DNA of 64,000 bases from Acidobacteriota bacterium (GTDB lineage Bacteria; Acidobacteriota; Terriglobia; Terriglobales; Acidobacteriaceae): assembly GCA_021803035.1 (NCBI GenBank), contig JAJZME010000081.1, positions 51,002-115,001 on the forward strand, in the 5' to 3' direction. A program made the position numbers and the translations under genes. Below the pieces are notes generated by a model. That model had not been told where the DNA came from. It was given only the letters and a program-made list of their open reading frames with translations, and made no database searches. This document shows, one piece after another, positions 1 through 9,643 of the stretch. Position 1 is the first letter of the stretch, and every line of letters starts with the position of its first letter.

Positions 1-291
1 ACGCTGATGCACGGCAAGACCAGCCCGGTGGAACACGACGGCAAGGGGATCTTCACCGGCCTGCCCAGCCCGCTCACGTGCACGCGCTATCACTCGCTGA
101 TTGTGAACGAGGAGGGGCTGCCGGGTGAGCTTGAGGTGACGGCGCGCGCGCTTGAGGCGAAGGGTGCGGGCGGAACGGTGATTATGGGCCTGCGGCACCG
201 CAGCCTGCCGATCGAGGGCGTGCAGTTCCACCCGGAGAGCGTGTTGACCGAGGGCGGCCACCGGATGATAGAAAACTTCCTGAACATGTAA
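1..291 (+). CDS. trpG: Anthranilate/aminodeoxychorismate synthase glutaminase subunit, 3' end (partial)
   Basis: Only the C-terminal part of a class I glutamine amidotransferase is present; the gene starts left of the window. In the TrpG/PabA family this subunit releases ammonia from glutamine for anthranilate or aminodeoxychorismate synthesis. The fragment opens with the family-typical LMHGKTSPV segment, continues with a TRYHSL segment and contains GVQFHPES. In that last motif the His (codon at 229-231) and Glu (235-237) complete the Cys-His-Glu triad; the Cys lies outside the window. It ends with a typical MIENFL tail. trpG and pabA cannot be told apart from this fragment. The next gene starts 6 bases downstream, so both may share a transcript. 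Confidence 0.9.
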   Translation, partial: TLMHGKTSPVEHDGKGIFTGLPSPLTCTRYHSLIVNEEGLPGELEVTARALEAKGAGGTVIMGLRHRSLPIEGVQFHPESVLTEGGHRMIENFLNM

Positions 292-296
292 ACGCG

Positions 297-1283
297 ATGG
301 GGCGCGGTTCATCAAGCACAATGCGGCGGGCGCGGCGGCTTGCGGCATTCGCCGCCGCCAACGGGTTGCTGGGCGCTGTTGCGCTGGCCGGCACGCGCAC
401 GGCTGCGGCGCAGTCCAGGACCGCGCCGGTTGCAGGCGCGCCCATTGCGATTATTCCCCTTGCCGCAAAGAAAGCCGGCGCCGCGCCGACGGTGACCGGC
501 GCGCTTGAAGTCACGGGCGACGAAGCGATCATCGCGGCCAGCGGGGCCATCACCTCAGGCGACGCGACGACCAAAGTCATCCTGCCGCGGCGCGGCACGC
601 TGGATGTTTGCGCGTCAACCACCGTGAAGCTGGCGGCTGACACCAGCGTGCCCAGCGACGAAGTGCCCGGGCTGCTGATGGCGCTCAGCCACGGCGCCCT
701 GGAGGCGAAGCTGGCCACCGGCCCCAACTCCGATATGGTGTTGACGCCCAATTTCCGCATCCTGATCAGCGGGCCAGGGAAGGCGGATGTGAAGGTGCGC
801 CTGGGCCGCGCCGGCGATACCTGCGTGGACAACGCCGGCATCGATGCGCCTTACGTGCTGGTGACGAGCCTCTTCGGTGATGGGCTCTATCGCGTGGATC
901 CCGAACAGCGGGTGATGTTCGAGCACGGCAGCGTGCACGAGGTGGTGGACGCGGACAAGGAGCCGTGCGGCTGTCCGCCGCCGCCCCCGCCCGCAAAGAG
1001 CAACGCGTTTCCGCTGGCGCAAAGCGAGGGCTTGGCGCCGCTGGCCAAGCCTGCTCCTTTGCCGGCGCAAATTGGGCCCAAGGCGGAGCTGCGCATGCCG
1101 CTGGTTTATAGCAGCGCCGCACATGCGCCCAAGCCCGCTCCGGCGGCCAGGCCGTCCGCCGCCGTACCGGCCAAGCCCGCGGCAAAGCCTGCGCCGGCTG
1201 CGCATCCGCACTCCACCGCGCACAAGCGCGGGCTCTTCAGGGCGATCGGGCGGTTCTTCCGGCGGCTGTTTGGGGCGGGGTGA
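297..1283 (+). CDS. Secreted hypothetical protein with FecR-like middle part
   Basis: Not assigned to a known function. The 328-residue product starts with a basic, hydrophobic stretch (about residues 9-38, ending near TAAAQS) that looks like a signal peptide, so it is probably periplasmic. The middle (about 100-200) alternates short beta-type segments such as a GTLDVCAST piece and an LSHGALEAKL piece, resembling FecR-type anti-sigma or surface proteins. A CGCPPPPPP motif follows near residue 222. The tail is Ala/Pro/Lys-rich and ends in a short cationic amphipathic segment (RAIGRFFRRLF). The start follows trpG by 5 bases; a second ATG at 321 is an alternative. Function and family are inference only. 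Confidence 0.6.
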   Translation: MGRGSSSTMRRARRLAAFAAANGLLGAVALAGTRTAAAQSRTAPVAGAPIAIIPLAAKKAGAAPTVTGALEVTGDEAIIAASGAITSGDATTKVILPRRGTLDVCASTTVKLAADTSVPSDEVPGLLMALSHGALEAKLATGPNSDMVLTPNFRILISGPGKADVKVRLGRAGDTCVDNAGIDAPYVLVTSLFGDGLYRVDPEQRVMFEHGSVHEVVDADKEPCGCPPPPPPAKSNAFPLAQSEGLAPLAKPAPLPAQIGPKAELRMPLVYSSAAHAPKPAPAARPSAAVPAKPAAKPAPAAHPHSTAHKRGLFRAIGRFFRRLFGAG

Positions 1284-1824
1284 CGCCGCCGCAATTGCGG
1301 AATTTCACGATGCAAAACGGCCATACTGTTTATGGAAGATCCGGCGTTTCCAAGCGCCGTCTTTAGCCGGAAAGCGCCTGTCCGCGGGATCGTAAGAAAA
1401 AATCAAGAATATTTTAGGAGCAGCCTGCGCGGCCCGTCGCATAGGATGCTCTTGCTCGCTCGCAGAGCAGCTGCAAGTCGAAAATCGTTTCCAGGAGAAC
1501 AGCAGAAATCATTCCCTTGCCATGCAGTTGAGAGGTTGCATCGGACGGAAGCGCGGCATTGATACAGGTTTACAGCGGGGTATCGGCCAGCCGGGAGTTG
1601 GGGAAAGGTCAGTAACTTCCCGTTAAGAATTTCGTCTTTTGATGTCCGGCTGCAGCAGGGCTCTGTTGGTGAAGCTGCGTGGGCATGGATGATGTCCTCT
1701 CAATGGCCTTCATCGCATTCGTTTGATTGCCAGCGATTGCACTTACTCAAGTTAGAAGCCGTGCGCCTCGGCTTACAGGAGATTGGAAAGTTAATTACAG
1801 AGTCGGTCCAGGAGTTAAGGAGAT
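1284..1824. other. Non-coding interval, no gene recognised
   Basis: About 540 bases without a convincing gene. Just after the upstream stop there is a short palindrome (CCGCAATTGCGG, near 1288-1299) without a T-tract. The rest is of mixed composition with no strong promoter match. A GGAG and an AAGGAG motif lie directly before the next start at 1825. Confidence 0.4.
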
Positions 1825-2424
1825 ATGGTTACACAGACATTCACTTTTGCAGCCTCCCGGTTTGCCCCGGTCGCCCTGGGCTTCTTTGGCCTTGGAACCG
1901 GTTATTTCATCTGGGGCGGGCAGTCGCTATTTGACTTCCCCAAAGCCAGCCCGGAAGTAAACCGAACCATGGGGATGTGGGGGCTCTGGATGCCGGGCTT
2001 CATGCAGTTTCTGGCTGGCACCTATCTGCTGGTCGGGCTTACCTGGTTCAACGTTTTCGGAAAAACGGCTCCGTTGTATATGGCGGGCCTGGCCTTCACG
2101 GCGTACGGCGTCCACTGGTTTGCCATGGCGCATCGCCGTTATATCGGCTCAAGCGCGCAACCGGATGGCTGGATGGCGATCGCGTTCCTGTTCATCAGCA
2201 TTCTGGGGATGGATGTCTTCGCGCGCGCCGGCGACATACCCGTGATGATCATTTTTGTCGGCCTGACCTTGATCTACGCCGCTGAAATTCCGACGCGTCT
2301 GTTCGCCTGGGGTTCCGGCACCCGCGTCGTAGGCTTCTTCCAACTCGCCACCGGAATCTGGCTTATGTACTGCACCTACGCCGTGGCCGTGGACCTCGCG
2401 CTCGGGGCCAAGGCCTGGATTTAG
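1825..2424 (+). CDS. Six-helix membrane protein, possibly GPR1/FUN34/YaaH (acetate transporter) like
   Basis: A 199-residue protein with about six hydrophobic segments and short loops. Length and topology match the AceTr (GPR1/FUN34/YaaH, SatP) family of acetate/succinate transporters. The N-terminal FAPVALGFFGLG piece and the later MQFLAGTYLL...TAYGVHWFAMA stretch loosely resemble the SatP patterns NPxPLGL and GxxQxxAG...TSYGxFW, but the diagnostic NPxPLGL motif is not intact. The AAGGAG before the ATG is unusually close (2 bases), with a second GGAG about 10 bases upstream. It stands alone between two non-coding stretches. The membrane location is well supported; the family is tentative. 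Confidence 0.55.
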   Translation: MVTQTFTFAASRFAPVALGFFGLGTGYFIWGGQSLFDFPKASPEVNRTMGMWGLWMPGFMQFLAGTYLLVGLTWFNVFGKTAPLYMAGLAFTAYGVHWFAMAHRRYIGSSAQPDGWMAIAFLFISILGMDVFARAGDIPVMIIFVGLTLIYAAEIPTRLFAWGSGTRVVGFFQLATGIWLMYCTYAVAVDLALGAKAWI

Positions 2425-2819
2425 CCGCACCGGCGTCGGTCGAGGCGGGAAAACAGGCTGGCGTTGCGCATCGCGCGCCGTGAGGGAAATCGGCGCCGAT
2501 GCTCCCATCTGTGCTGTGTGCATATTAATGCGCAGCAACTTATATATTTTGACGCCCCGCATTCATCAACTTTATGATTGCGGCGTGCGCGAAGCTGTCA
2601 TCTCCATAAAAATCGATTTCCGCAGCAACTGCCGGATCGTCCAGAGGCCTGCGGCACGGCGCTCGAGCGCCGCGAACAGCTCGGCCCGTGATCTGCGCGG
2701 CATTCACTCGCTGCGCAATTCGTCTCGGGAAGCAAGCCTTTTCGCCGCGGGCCGGGACTCATGGAGTAATTCAAACACCATTGCGCTCAAGCTCAAACAG
2801 ATGCGACGGGAGGCTCAGC
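2425..2819. other. Leader region of the DUF5060 glycosidase gene, no gene recognised
   Basis: About 395 bases. The reading frame of the next gene stays open upstream to 2688, but this extension has no signal-like or conserved features. The GGGAGG site at 2808-2813, just before ATG 2820, marks the later start. No clear promoter or structured RNA was seen. Confidence 0.35.
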
Positions 2820-4478
2820 ATGGCTGACAGAACCAACAGGCGCGAATTCATCAAGGCCGTTACGGTGGCTTCAATGGCCGCTCCGTACTTTGCCGCCAAC
2901 AGCGCCGAGGCTGCGGCAGTGCCCTCCGCGGCGCCAGCAGCTTCGCCGCGGCCGGGGGAAGTGGAGCGGTGGGGCATGTATGAAACCGCGCTGACGAACG
3001 GGAAGAAGTTCGCGAATCCGTTCACCGACGTCACGGTGCAGGCCCACTTCCGTTGTGGCAGCACCGAGCTTACCGTGAACGGCTTCTACGATGGCGACGA
3101 TACGTGGCGTCTCCGCGTGATGCCCACGGTGGAGGGCCATTGGACCTATGTGACCGAATCGAGCGATCGCGATCTCGACGGCAAGAAGGGCTCGTTTGAA
3201 TGCGTTGCTCCAGGGCCCGGCAATCATGGGCCGGTGCAAGTGGCAAAGCAGGTGCAGTTCAGCTACGCGGACGGGACGCCATTTTTCCCGCTGGGCACAA
3301 CGCTCTACAACTGGGTGCATCGCGGGCGCGCGCTGCAGGAGGAGACGCTTGCCACACTGAAGGTGAACCCGTTCAACAAGGTTCGCTTCATGGTCTTTCC
3401 CAAGTGGTATCTCTACAACCGCGTGGAGCCTCCCATGTTTCCTTACGTGAGGAAGGCGGACGGCAAGTTCGACTACATGCGGTTTTATCCTCCGTACTTC
3501 CAGAACATCGAGCGCCGCGTGGGCGACTGGAGAGGCCTGGGCATCCAGGCGGACCTGATCCTGTTTGATCCCTATAACAAGCCGGGGTGGGGCTTTGCGA
3601 CTATGGACCGGCAGCAGGACGACGCCTATTTACGCTACATCGTGACGCGCCTGGCTCCTTATCGCAATGTGTGGTGGACCATGGCCAACGAATTCAGCCT
3701 CATTCAGCCGCCCAAGGACTGGGATCACATCTTCCAGGAGGTGCAGAAACTGGATCCTTACAACCATTTGCGGGGTATTCATAACGGTCCCGTCTGGTAC
3801 AACCAGGCCGAGCCGTGGGTCACGCACTGCGTCATCCAGTTGCAGGGCGGCGATCCGTACGCGGTGGCGCTGGGCGCGCGGGAGGAATACAAGAAGCCGG
3901 TGGTCATCGATGAGTACGGCTACGAAGGCAACAACGGCACCGTATGGGGAAATCTGTCGGGCCGCCGCGAGGTCTTGCGTCACTGGTCCTTTACTATGGC
4001 GGGCGCGTATGGCTCGCATGGTGAAACCTATGTGCATCCGGGCGATATCCTCTGGTGGGCTGTGGGCGGGACACTGGTGGGCGAAAGCCCGTCGCGGCTG
4101 GGCTTTTTGAAGAAGATCCTGAGCGAAGCTCCGTATCAGGAGCTTGAGCCTGCGCCCTCCATCATTCAAGGCGGCCTGGCTCTGGCCGTCAGGAACGAGT
4201 ACTACCTCATCTACTTCCCGGAGGCCAACCTTAAGGCCAACGCGGAAATGCAGCTTGAAGGGCCGGGGCCGTTCGATGTGGAGTTGATCGATCCCTGGCT
4301 GATGAAGGTCTACAAGCTCGGTCTGGCCAGAGCTGGCCGCCATGCCTTCAGACCCAAATTTACACCGGGCCTTCTGCGGCTTACGCGGAGCAAGCAAACC
4401 GGGGGAACTGCGCATTCGATGGATGAGTTGCTCTGGAGTCCGCAAGGAAAATGGGAGTCGGGGCCGCGCAGCGTGTAG
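2820..4478 (+). CDS. Tat-exported DUF5060/DUF5605 glycoside hydrolase (clan GH-A type)
   Basis: The 552-residue protein begins with a twin-arginine signal (NRREFIKAV, then a hydrophobic run to about residue 33), so it should be exported folded. Residues about 45-130 look like DUF5060, a beta-sandwich with GFYDGDDTWRLRVMP and GHWTYVTESS. A TIM-barrel part follows, starting at FFPLGTTLYNW. Clan GH-A-type catalytic pieces are visible: WWTMANEFSL (acid/base Glu) and VVIDEYGYEG (nucleophile Glu). The C-terminal about 100 residues resemble DUF5605. Such proteins act on plant or microbial polysaccharides; the substrate cannot be read from the sequence. Start chosen at 2820 because GGGAGG precedes it and the Tat motif follows at once. 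Confidence 0.75.
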   Translation: MADRTNRREFIKAVTVASMAAPYFAANSAEAAAVPSAAPAASPRPGEVERWGMYETALTNGKKFANPFTDVTVQAHFRCGSTELTVNGFYDGDDTWRLRVMPTVEGHWTYVTESSDRDLDGKKGSFECVAPGPGNHGPVQVAKQVQFSYADGTPFFPLGTTLYNWVHRGRALQEETLATLKVNPFNKVRFMVFPKWYLYNRVEPPMFPYVRKADGKFDYMRFYPPYFQNIERRVGDWRGLGIQADLILFDPYNKPGWGFATMDRQQDDAYLRYIVTRLAPYRNVWWTMANEFSLIQPPKDWDHIFQEVQKLDPYNHLRGIHNGPVWYNQAEPWVTHCVIQLQGGDPYAVALGAREEYKKPVVIDEYGYEGNNGTVWGNLSGRREVLRHWSFTMAGAYGSHGETYVHPGDILWWAVGGTLVGESPSRLGFLKKILSEAPYQELEPAPSIIQGGLALAVRNEYYLIYFPEANLKANAEMQLEGPGPFDVELIDPWLMKVYKLGLARAGRHAFRPKFTPGLLRLTRSKQTGGTAHSMDELLWSPQGKWESGPRSV

Positions 4479-4630
4479 GGATCTGTAAAGTCAGCATTGA
4501 TCTTGTGCGGCCTGGGGCATAATCAATCGGGTTCCGGAGGCGGTTTTGGGGCGCAGAGCGCGGGGCAGGGGCTGCATCGCGCGCTGTAAAATCAAGCTAA
4601 ACTTCGCCTCATTCCGGCTGCGGAGGCTTT

Positions 4631-5767
4631 TTGCTTTACTGGCTGCTTTACGAGAAACTTTTTCCGTTCTTTCACCCGTTCCGGATCTTCCGTTATCTGA
4701 CGTTCCGCACGGCCTTCGCCTCGCTGACGGCGCTGCTGATCGCTCTGTTTATCGGGCCGTTCGTGATCCAGAAGCTGCGCGAGTTCCAGATCGGGCAGTT
4801 TGTCCGCGAGGACGGGCCGCAGTCGCACCAGAAGAAGTCGGGCACGCCGACCATGGGCGGCGTGCTGATCATCATTGCAATTGTTCTGCCCACGGTGCTG
4901 TGGGCCGATCCGGCCAATCCGCTGGTGTGGATCGCGGTGTTTTCGACGCTGGCGTTTGGCGCCATTGGGTTTGCGGACGACTACATCAAGGTGGTGAAGC
5001 GGCGCAGCCTGGGGCTGCGGGCGCGGGCCAAGCTGCTGCTGCAGGCGCTGGTGGGTGTGATCGTGGCGGGCGCGCTGGTGCTGCTGGAGCAGTTCAAGAT
5101 GTTCTCCACGCAGCTGTCGGTGCCGTTTGTGAAGAACTGGCGGCCGGATCTGCTGTGGCACGCGTGGCCGGCGACGCTGCCGCATCTGGCGCTGCTGGCG
5201 TTTGTCCCGTTCGTGGTGTGGGTGGCGTTTGTGCTCATGGGCTCGTCCAATGCCGTGAATCTGACCGACGGGCTGGACGGGCTGGCAATCGGGTGCACAA
5301 TTATTGCCGCCGGGGCGCTTACGGTGCTGACCTATGTAAACAGCAACGTGGTGTTTGCCGACTATCTGGAGTTGCGGCGGATGCCGCTGGCGGCCGAGCT
5401 GACCATCTTCTGCGGATCGATGGTCGGCGCCTCGATCGGATTTCTTTGGTACAACGCCCACCCGGCCGAGATTTTCATGGGCGATGTGGGCTCACTGGCG
5501 CTGGGCGGGGCCATCGGCACGGTGGCCATCATCATTCGCCAAGAGCTGCTGCTGCCGTTCATCGGCGGGATATTCATCCTGGAGGCGCTGTCGGTGATGC
5601 TCCAGGTGGGCAGCTACAAGCTGCGCAAGAAGCGCATCTTCAAAATGGCGCCGCTGCACCATCACTTCGAGCAGATGGGCTGGCACGAGTCCAAGGTGAT
5701 TGCGCGGTTTTGGATCGGGGCCCTGGTATTTGCACTGTTTGCACTGACCACGCTGAAACTGCGCTAG
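4631..5767 (+). CDS. mraY: Phospho-N-acetylmuramoyl-pentapeptide transferase
   Basis: MraY transfers phospho-MurNAc-pentapeptide from UDP to undecaprenyl phosphate at the inner membrane, giving lipid I. The 378-residue polytopic protein carries the family motifs in order: GTPTMGG (about 71), FADDYIKV (about 115), [10 protein letters not shown] (about 210), [11 protein letters not shown] (about 283) and PLHHHFE (about 340), with the Asp and His residues that bind Mg and substrate. The start is TTG behind CGGAGGCTTT. It opens a plus-strand dcw block, followed by murD 71 bases later. No murE or murF lies directly upstream in this window. Confidence 0.97.
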   Translation: MLYWLLYEKLFPFFHPFRIFRYLTFRTAFASLTALLIALFIGPFVIQKLREFQIGQFVREDGPQSHQKKSGTPTMGGVLIIIAIVLPTVLWADPANPLVWIAVFSTLAFGAIGFADDYIKVVKRRSLGLRARAKLLLQALVGVIVAGALVLLEQFKMFSTQLSVPFVKNWRPDLLWHAWPATLPHLALLAFVPFVVWVAFVLMGSSNAVNLTDGLDGLAIGCTIIAAGALTVLTYVNSNVVFADYLELRRMPLAAELTIFCGSMVGASIGFLWYNAHPAEIFMGDVGSLALGGAIGTVAIIIRQELLLPFIGGIFILEALSVMLQVGSYKLRKKRIFKMAPLHHHFEQMGWHESKVIARFWIGALVFALFALTTLKLR

Positions 5768-5838
5768 GCGCGCAGCGTCCGGCGCGCCGGGCAGTGCACA
5801 ATGGATAGAAGCCGTTGAAAGCGCGAGGATCGGTCTGG

Positions 5839-7221
5839 ATGATGGAGTTGAAGGGCAAAAGAGTTCTGGTGGTGGGCATGGGGAAGTCCGGCCTGGCGGC
5901 GGCGCTGTTTCTGCGCCGGCGCGGCGCGCTGGTGACAGTGTCGGACGTGCGCAGCGCCGAGGCGCTGGCCAAGGAGATTCCCGCGCTGCTGGAAGAGGGC
6001 ATTATGGTGGAGGCCGGCGGCCATGGCCTGCTGACCTTCCGCCGCCAGGACCTGATCGTGGTCAGCCCCGGAGTCCCGTTGGATACGCCGCCACTGGCGC
6101 AGGTCAAGGCCTTCGGCATACCGGTGATCGGGGATCTGGAGCTGGCGGCGCGCTTTCTTGAGGGGAGGGTGCTGGCCATTACCGGCTCGAATGGCAAGAC
6201 GACAACGACCGTGCTGGCGGGTGCAATCTTCAAGGAAGCCGGGATTCCCACGCTGGTGGGCGGCAACATCGGCGTGCCGGTGGTGGATCTGGTGGAACAG
6301 AGCACGCCAGAGACGTGGACGGTGCTGGAGGTGTCGAGCTTTCAACTGGAAAGCACCGAGGAGTTCCATCCCAGCATTGCGGTGATTTTGAACATTACGC
6401 CCGATCATCTGGACCGGCATGGCACGTTTGAGAATTACGCGCTGACCAAGGAGCGCATCTTTGCCGCGCAGCAGGCCACCGATTGCCTGGTGCTGAACAC
6501 CGACGACGCGCGCGTGGCGCAGGCGGCGCCGCGGTCGCTGGCCAAGGTGTGCTGGTTCTCGATTGAGCACGCGGTGGGGCGGGGAGCGTGGGTTGAAAAC
6601 GGCTTCGTGCTCTATCGCGGGTCGAAAGAGGCCGCGGTGGAAACGGTGATGCCGTTGAGCGAGATTCCGCTGAAAGGCGCGCATAACGTGGAGAACGTGG
6701 TTGCGGCGGTTTGCGCGGCGCGGCTGGCCGGCGTGCCGGTGGACGCGATCCGGCGGGCGGTGACGAGCTTTCAGGCCGTGGAGCACCGCCTGGAGTATGT
6801 GGCCACGGTGAACGGCGTGGAGTTTTACAACGACTCCAAGGCCACCAACGTGGACGCGACGGCCAAGGCAGTGGCGGCGTTTTCCTCGGGCATTCACCTG
6901 ATCATGGGCGGCAAGGACAAGGGCTCGGAGTACGGCGTGCTGGCGGAGCTGTTGCAGAGCCGGGTGCGGGCTGTTTACACCATCGGGTCGGCGGCGGCCA
7001 AGATCGAATCGCAACTGCGCGGGGTGGTCCCGATCCACTCGTGCGAGACCCTGGAGAAGGCCGTCGATGCCGCCGCGCGAGCCGCGCGGCCGGGCGAGGT
7101 TGTCCTGCTGGCGCCAGCCTGTTCCAGTTTTGACCAGTTCGAGAATTACGAGCACCGCGGCCGCGTCTTCAAGGAACTCGTCAATGAACGGCGAGGTTGG
7201 AATGTATGGCAAAGCGCGTAG
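5839..7221 (+). CDS. murD: UDP-N-acetylmuramoylalanine--D-glutamate ligase
   Basis: MurD adds D-Glu to UDP-MurNAc-L-Ala in the cytoplasm, using ATP. The protein (460 residues from this start) has a Rossmann-like N-terminal domain (VVGMGKSGLAAA), the ATP P-loop GSNGKTTTT (about residues 115-123), ITPDHLDRH in the central domain and the C-terminal NDSKATN motif. The ATG pair at 5839/5842 is preferred to an upstream TTG at 5815 because GAGG lies about 11 bases before it and alignment to the family begins at ELKGKRV. The 3' end overlaps ftsW by 16 bases, indicating translational coupling. Confidence 0.95.
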   Translation: MMELKGKRVLVVGMGKSGLAAALFLRRRGALVTVSDVRSAEALAKEIPALLEEGIMVEAGGHGLLTFRRQDLIVVSPGVPLDTPPLAQVKAFGIPVIGDLELAARFLEGRVLAITGSNGKTTTTVLAGAIFKEAGIPTLVGGNIGVPVVDLVEQSTPETWTVLEVSSFQLESTEEFHPSIAVILNITPDHLDRHGTFENYALTKERIFAAQQATDCLVLNTDDARVAQAAPRSLAKVCWFSIEHAVGRGAWVENGFVLYRGSKEAAVETVMPLSEIPLKGAHNVENVVAAVCAARLAGVPVDAIRRAVTSFQAVEHRLEYVATVNGVEFYNDSKATNVDATAKAVAAFSSGIHLIMGGKDKGSEYGVLAELLQSRVRAVYTIGSAAAKIESQLRGVVPIHSCETLEKAVDAAARAARPGEVVLLAPACSSFDQFENYEHRGRVFKELVNERRGWNVWQSA

Positions 7222-8300
7222 GGGTGGACAAGTGGCTGTTCTTTACCACGATAGTGCTGACTGTGGTGGGACTGGTCATGGTTTTCTCCGCCTCGGCCGT
7301 TGTGGCGCAGGAGCGTTTCCACTCGGCGTATGCGCTGCTGGGCAAGCAGATCGTCTACGCACTGGGTGGAATGCTGGCGCTGACGATCCTGATGCACGTG
7401 GACTACCGCACTTATAAGTCACCCCGGTTTATCTATGCCGTGACTTCCATGACCACGCTGCTGCTGGTGATCGTGCTCTTTTTCCCGGGGCTGAACGGCA
7501 GCCATCGCTGGATTCGTTTCGGCAGCTTGTTTGACTTCGAGCCTTCGGAGGTTGCCAAGCCGGTTCTGGTGCTGTTTCTGGCCTGGTTTCTGCATACGCG
7601 GCTGGACGCCATGCATGATGCCAAAAAGACCCTCCTGCGCGCCGCCGTCATGCCCGTGGTGATGGTGGCGCTCGTGCTCCGCCAGCCGGATCTGGGCACC
7701 GCGCTGGTGCTGGCCGCGGTGACGGCCATGATGATGATGTTTGCCGGCATGGAGTGGAAGTATCTGCTGGGCGCCATGGCCGCGGCGGCGCCGGTTCTGG
7801 CCGCGATGCTCTTTCTGGTTCCGTGGCGGCGGGCGCGCATGCTGGTCTTCCTGCATCCGCTGGCGGACCCGATGGGCATCGGCTATCACATCACGCAGTC
7901 GCTGATCGCCGTGGGTAGCGGCGGCCTCACCGGCCGGGGCTACATGGAGGGGATCGAAAAGCTCTTCTACCTGCCCGAGTCGGCCACTGACTTTATCTTC
8001 GCCAACATCGCCGAGGAGCTGGGGCTGATCGGCGCCTTGTCGATCGTCGCGCTTTACGTGGTGCTGGGCGTACGCGGATTTCGCGCGGCATTTCGCGCGC
8101 AGGATCCTTTTGCGCGGCTGGTGGCCCTGGGCATCACCGCAACTATCCTGCTGCAGGCGCTTTTCAATATCAGTGTTGTTCTTTCCCTGGTGCCAGCCAA
8201 GGGCATTCCATTGCCGCTGATATCCTATGGCGGGACGTCGATCTTTTGCACCCTGGCCAGTATCGGTATTCTGCTCAACATCACCAAACAGGCCGATTGA
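7206..8300 (+). CDS. ftsW: Lipid II polymerase FtsW (SEDS family)
   Basis: FtsW is the septal SEDS glycosyltransferase that polymerises lipid II together with a class B PBP. The 364-residue protein has about ten membrane segments and the SEDS signatures FSASAVVAQ near the N-terminus, a WIRFGSLFDFEPSE segment, a GMGYHITQ-like segment and ATDFIFANIAEELG (about 260), ending with a conserved PLISYGGTS. The ATG at 7206 lies inside the end of murD, 9 bases after GAGG. A TTG at 7197 would be an alternative. It is coupled to murD and followed by murG after 137 bases. Confidence 0.95.
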   Translation: MAKRVGVDKWLFFTTIVLTVVGLVMVFSASAVVAQERFHSAYALLGKQIVYALGGMLALTILMHVDYRTYKSPRFIYAVTSMTTLLLVIVLFFPGLNGSHRWIRFGSLFDFEPSEVAKPVLVLFLAWFLHTRLDAMHDAKKTLLRAAVMPVVMVALVLRQPDLGTALVLAAVTAMMMMFAGMEWKYLLGAMAAAAPVLAAMLFLVPWRRARMLVFLHPLADPMGIGYHITQSLIAVGSGGLTGRGYMEGIEKLFYLPESATDFIFANIAEELGLIGALSIVALYVVLGVRGFRAAFRAQDPFARLVALGITATILLQALFNISVVLSLVPAKGIPLPLISYGGTSIFCTLASIGILLNITKQAD

Positions 8301-8437
8301 GGAGCGAGCGTCGTCGAAGCGTATTCATCAAGGTGGATTGCCACCATGCCCGATTCAGCCTGCCGTGCCCGCATCGAGCCGGCGTTGCGGTTTGCAATGG
8401 ATTTTCTCCCTGCATTTTGCGATGAAAGGCACAAATT

Positions 8438-9532
8438 TTGGCGGAATTTAGAGTTCTGATAGCCGGCGGCGGCACCGGTGGACACATCATTCCGGCGCTG
8501 GCTGTAGCGCGCGAGCTGGAGGCGCGCTACGCGGCGGAGACGCTGTTTGTGGGCACGGCGCGGGGGATGGAAATTCGCCTGGTTCCGGATGCGGGATTTC
8601 GCCTGCGCCTGATCGATGTGGGGCCGTTGAACAGCGTCTCGCTGGCAACGCGGCTGAAGACGCTGCTGCGGCTGCCGGGCAGCATCGCGGAGTGCAAGCG
8701 GCTGATTCGCGAGTTCCGTCCCAGCGTGGTTTTCGGCGTAGGCGGATACGCATCCGGGCCGGCGATGGCGGCGGCTTTGCAGATGAAGATTCCGGCCATG
8801 GTGTTTGAGCCGAATGCCGTGCCCGGTCTGGCCAACCGGCTGGTCGGCAAGAGGGTGCAGGCCGCGGCCGTCAATTTTCCGTCGTCGTCGGCGTGGTTCC
8901 GCAACTGTGAGGTGACAGGGATTCCGGTGCGTCCGGAGTTCTTCAGCCTCAGGCCGCCGGCAACTGCGGCGCCTCATCTGCTGGTCTTTGGCGGCTCGCA
9001 GGGGGCGCGCCTCTTCAATACCTGGCTGCCCAGGGTAGTTCGGGACCTGCTGGACGCGGTTCCGGGGCTGACGGTGCTCCATCAGAGCGGCGTGCGCCAT
9101 GCGGCTGCGACCGAGGCAGCATACAAGGCCAGCGGCGCCGATGCGGCGCGCTGGGAGGTGCGGCCGTTTCTGGACGATATGCCGGAACAATTCGGCAGAG
9201 CGCATCTGGTCATGGCGCGCAGCGGCGCGTCCACAGTGGCGGAGCTGGCCGCCGCAGGCAAGCCGGCGCTCCTGGTGCCGTTTGCCGCCGCCGCGGATCA
9301 GCACCAGCGGCGCAACGCCGAGGCCATGCGGAATGCGGGCGCGGCCGAGATGCTTCAAGAGGTGGATCTGACGGTTCCCGGCAAGCTGATGGCGGCGCTC
9401 AGCGGACTGCTGAACGCGCCCGAGCGGCTGGCGCAGATGGCCATCGCCGCGCGGACCGAGGCGCATCCGGCGGCGGCGGAACGTATCGCGGACATGCTGG
9501 CCTCACTTGCGCCTCAGTTGACGCATCCGTAA
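8438..9532 (+). CDS. murG: Lipid II synthase (UDP-GlcNAc transferase)
   Basis: MurG adds GlcNAc to lipid I on the cytoplasmic face of the membrane, forming lipid II. The 364-residue GT28 protein begins at TTG 8438 with the glycine-rich donor/acceptor motif IAGGGTGGH (about residues 7-15) and then GVGGYASGP. The C-terminal domain has the GGSQGAR motif and the ARSGASTVAEL UDP-binding segment. A GAAAGG site precedes the start. It is the last plus-strand gene before a minus-strand gene interrupts the dcw order; a shared bidirectional terminator lies just downstream. Confidence 0.95.
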   Translation: MAEFRVLIAGGGTGGHIIPALAVARELEARYAAETLFVGTARGMEIRLVPDAGFRLRLIDVGPLNSVSLATRLKTLLRLPGSIAECKRLIREFRPSVVFGVGGYASGPAMAAALQMKIPAMVFEPNAVPGLANRLVGKRVQAAAVNFPSSSAWFRNCEVTGIPVRPEFFSLRPPATAAPHLLVFGGSQGARLFNTWLPRVVRDLLDAVPGLTVLHQSGVRHAAATEAAYKASGADAARWEVRPFLDDMPEQFGRAHLVMARSGASTVAELAAAGKPALLVPFAAAADQHQRRNAEAMRNAGAAEMLQEVDLTVPGKLMAALSGLLNAPERLAQMAIAARTEAHPAAAERIADMLASLAPQLTHP

Positions 9533-9590
9533 GCGGGACAGGGAAAACCGCCGCTTGCCCGTGGCATCGCGGAGGCCCCGGTGCGCACAG

Positions 9591-9627
9591 ATACGAAAAA
9601 GCCCGGCTCCCTGGAGCCGGGCTTCTT
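9591..9627. terminator. Bidirectional rho-independent terminator between murG and the Gly-rich gene
   Basis: A perfect 10-bp inverted repeat GCCCGGCTCC/GGAGCCGGGC (9601-9610 and 9613-9622) with a 2-base spacer is flanked by AAAAA on the left and TTCTT on the right. It can stop murG transcription on the plus strand. On the minus strand the A-run becomes a U-tract for the convergent Gly-rich gene, whose stop is 17 bases away. Confidence 0.85.
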
Positions 9628-9643
9628 GCTGATCCCTCGGGGG

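Noticed and set aside
5764..7212. Long minus-strand frame (482 codons) opposite murD
   Set aside because: It is Arg/His-rich and an antisense shadow of a clearly conserved murD; no ribosome site or family features.
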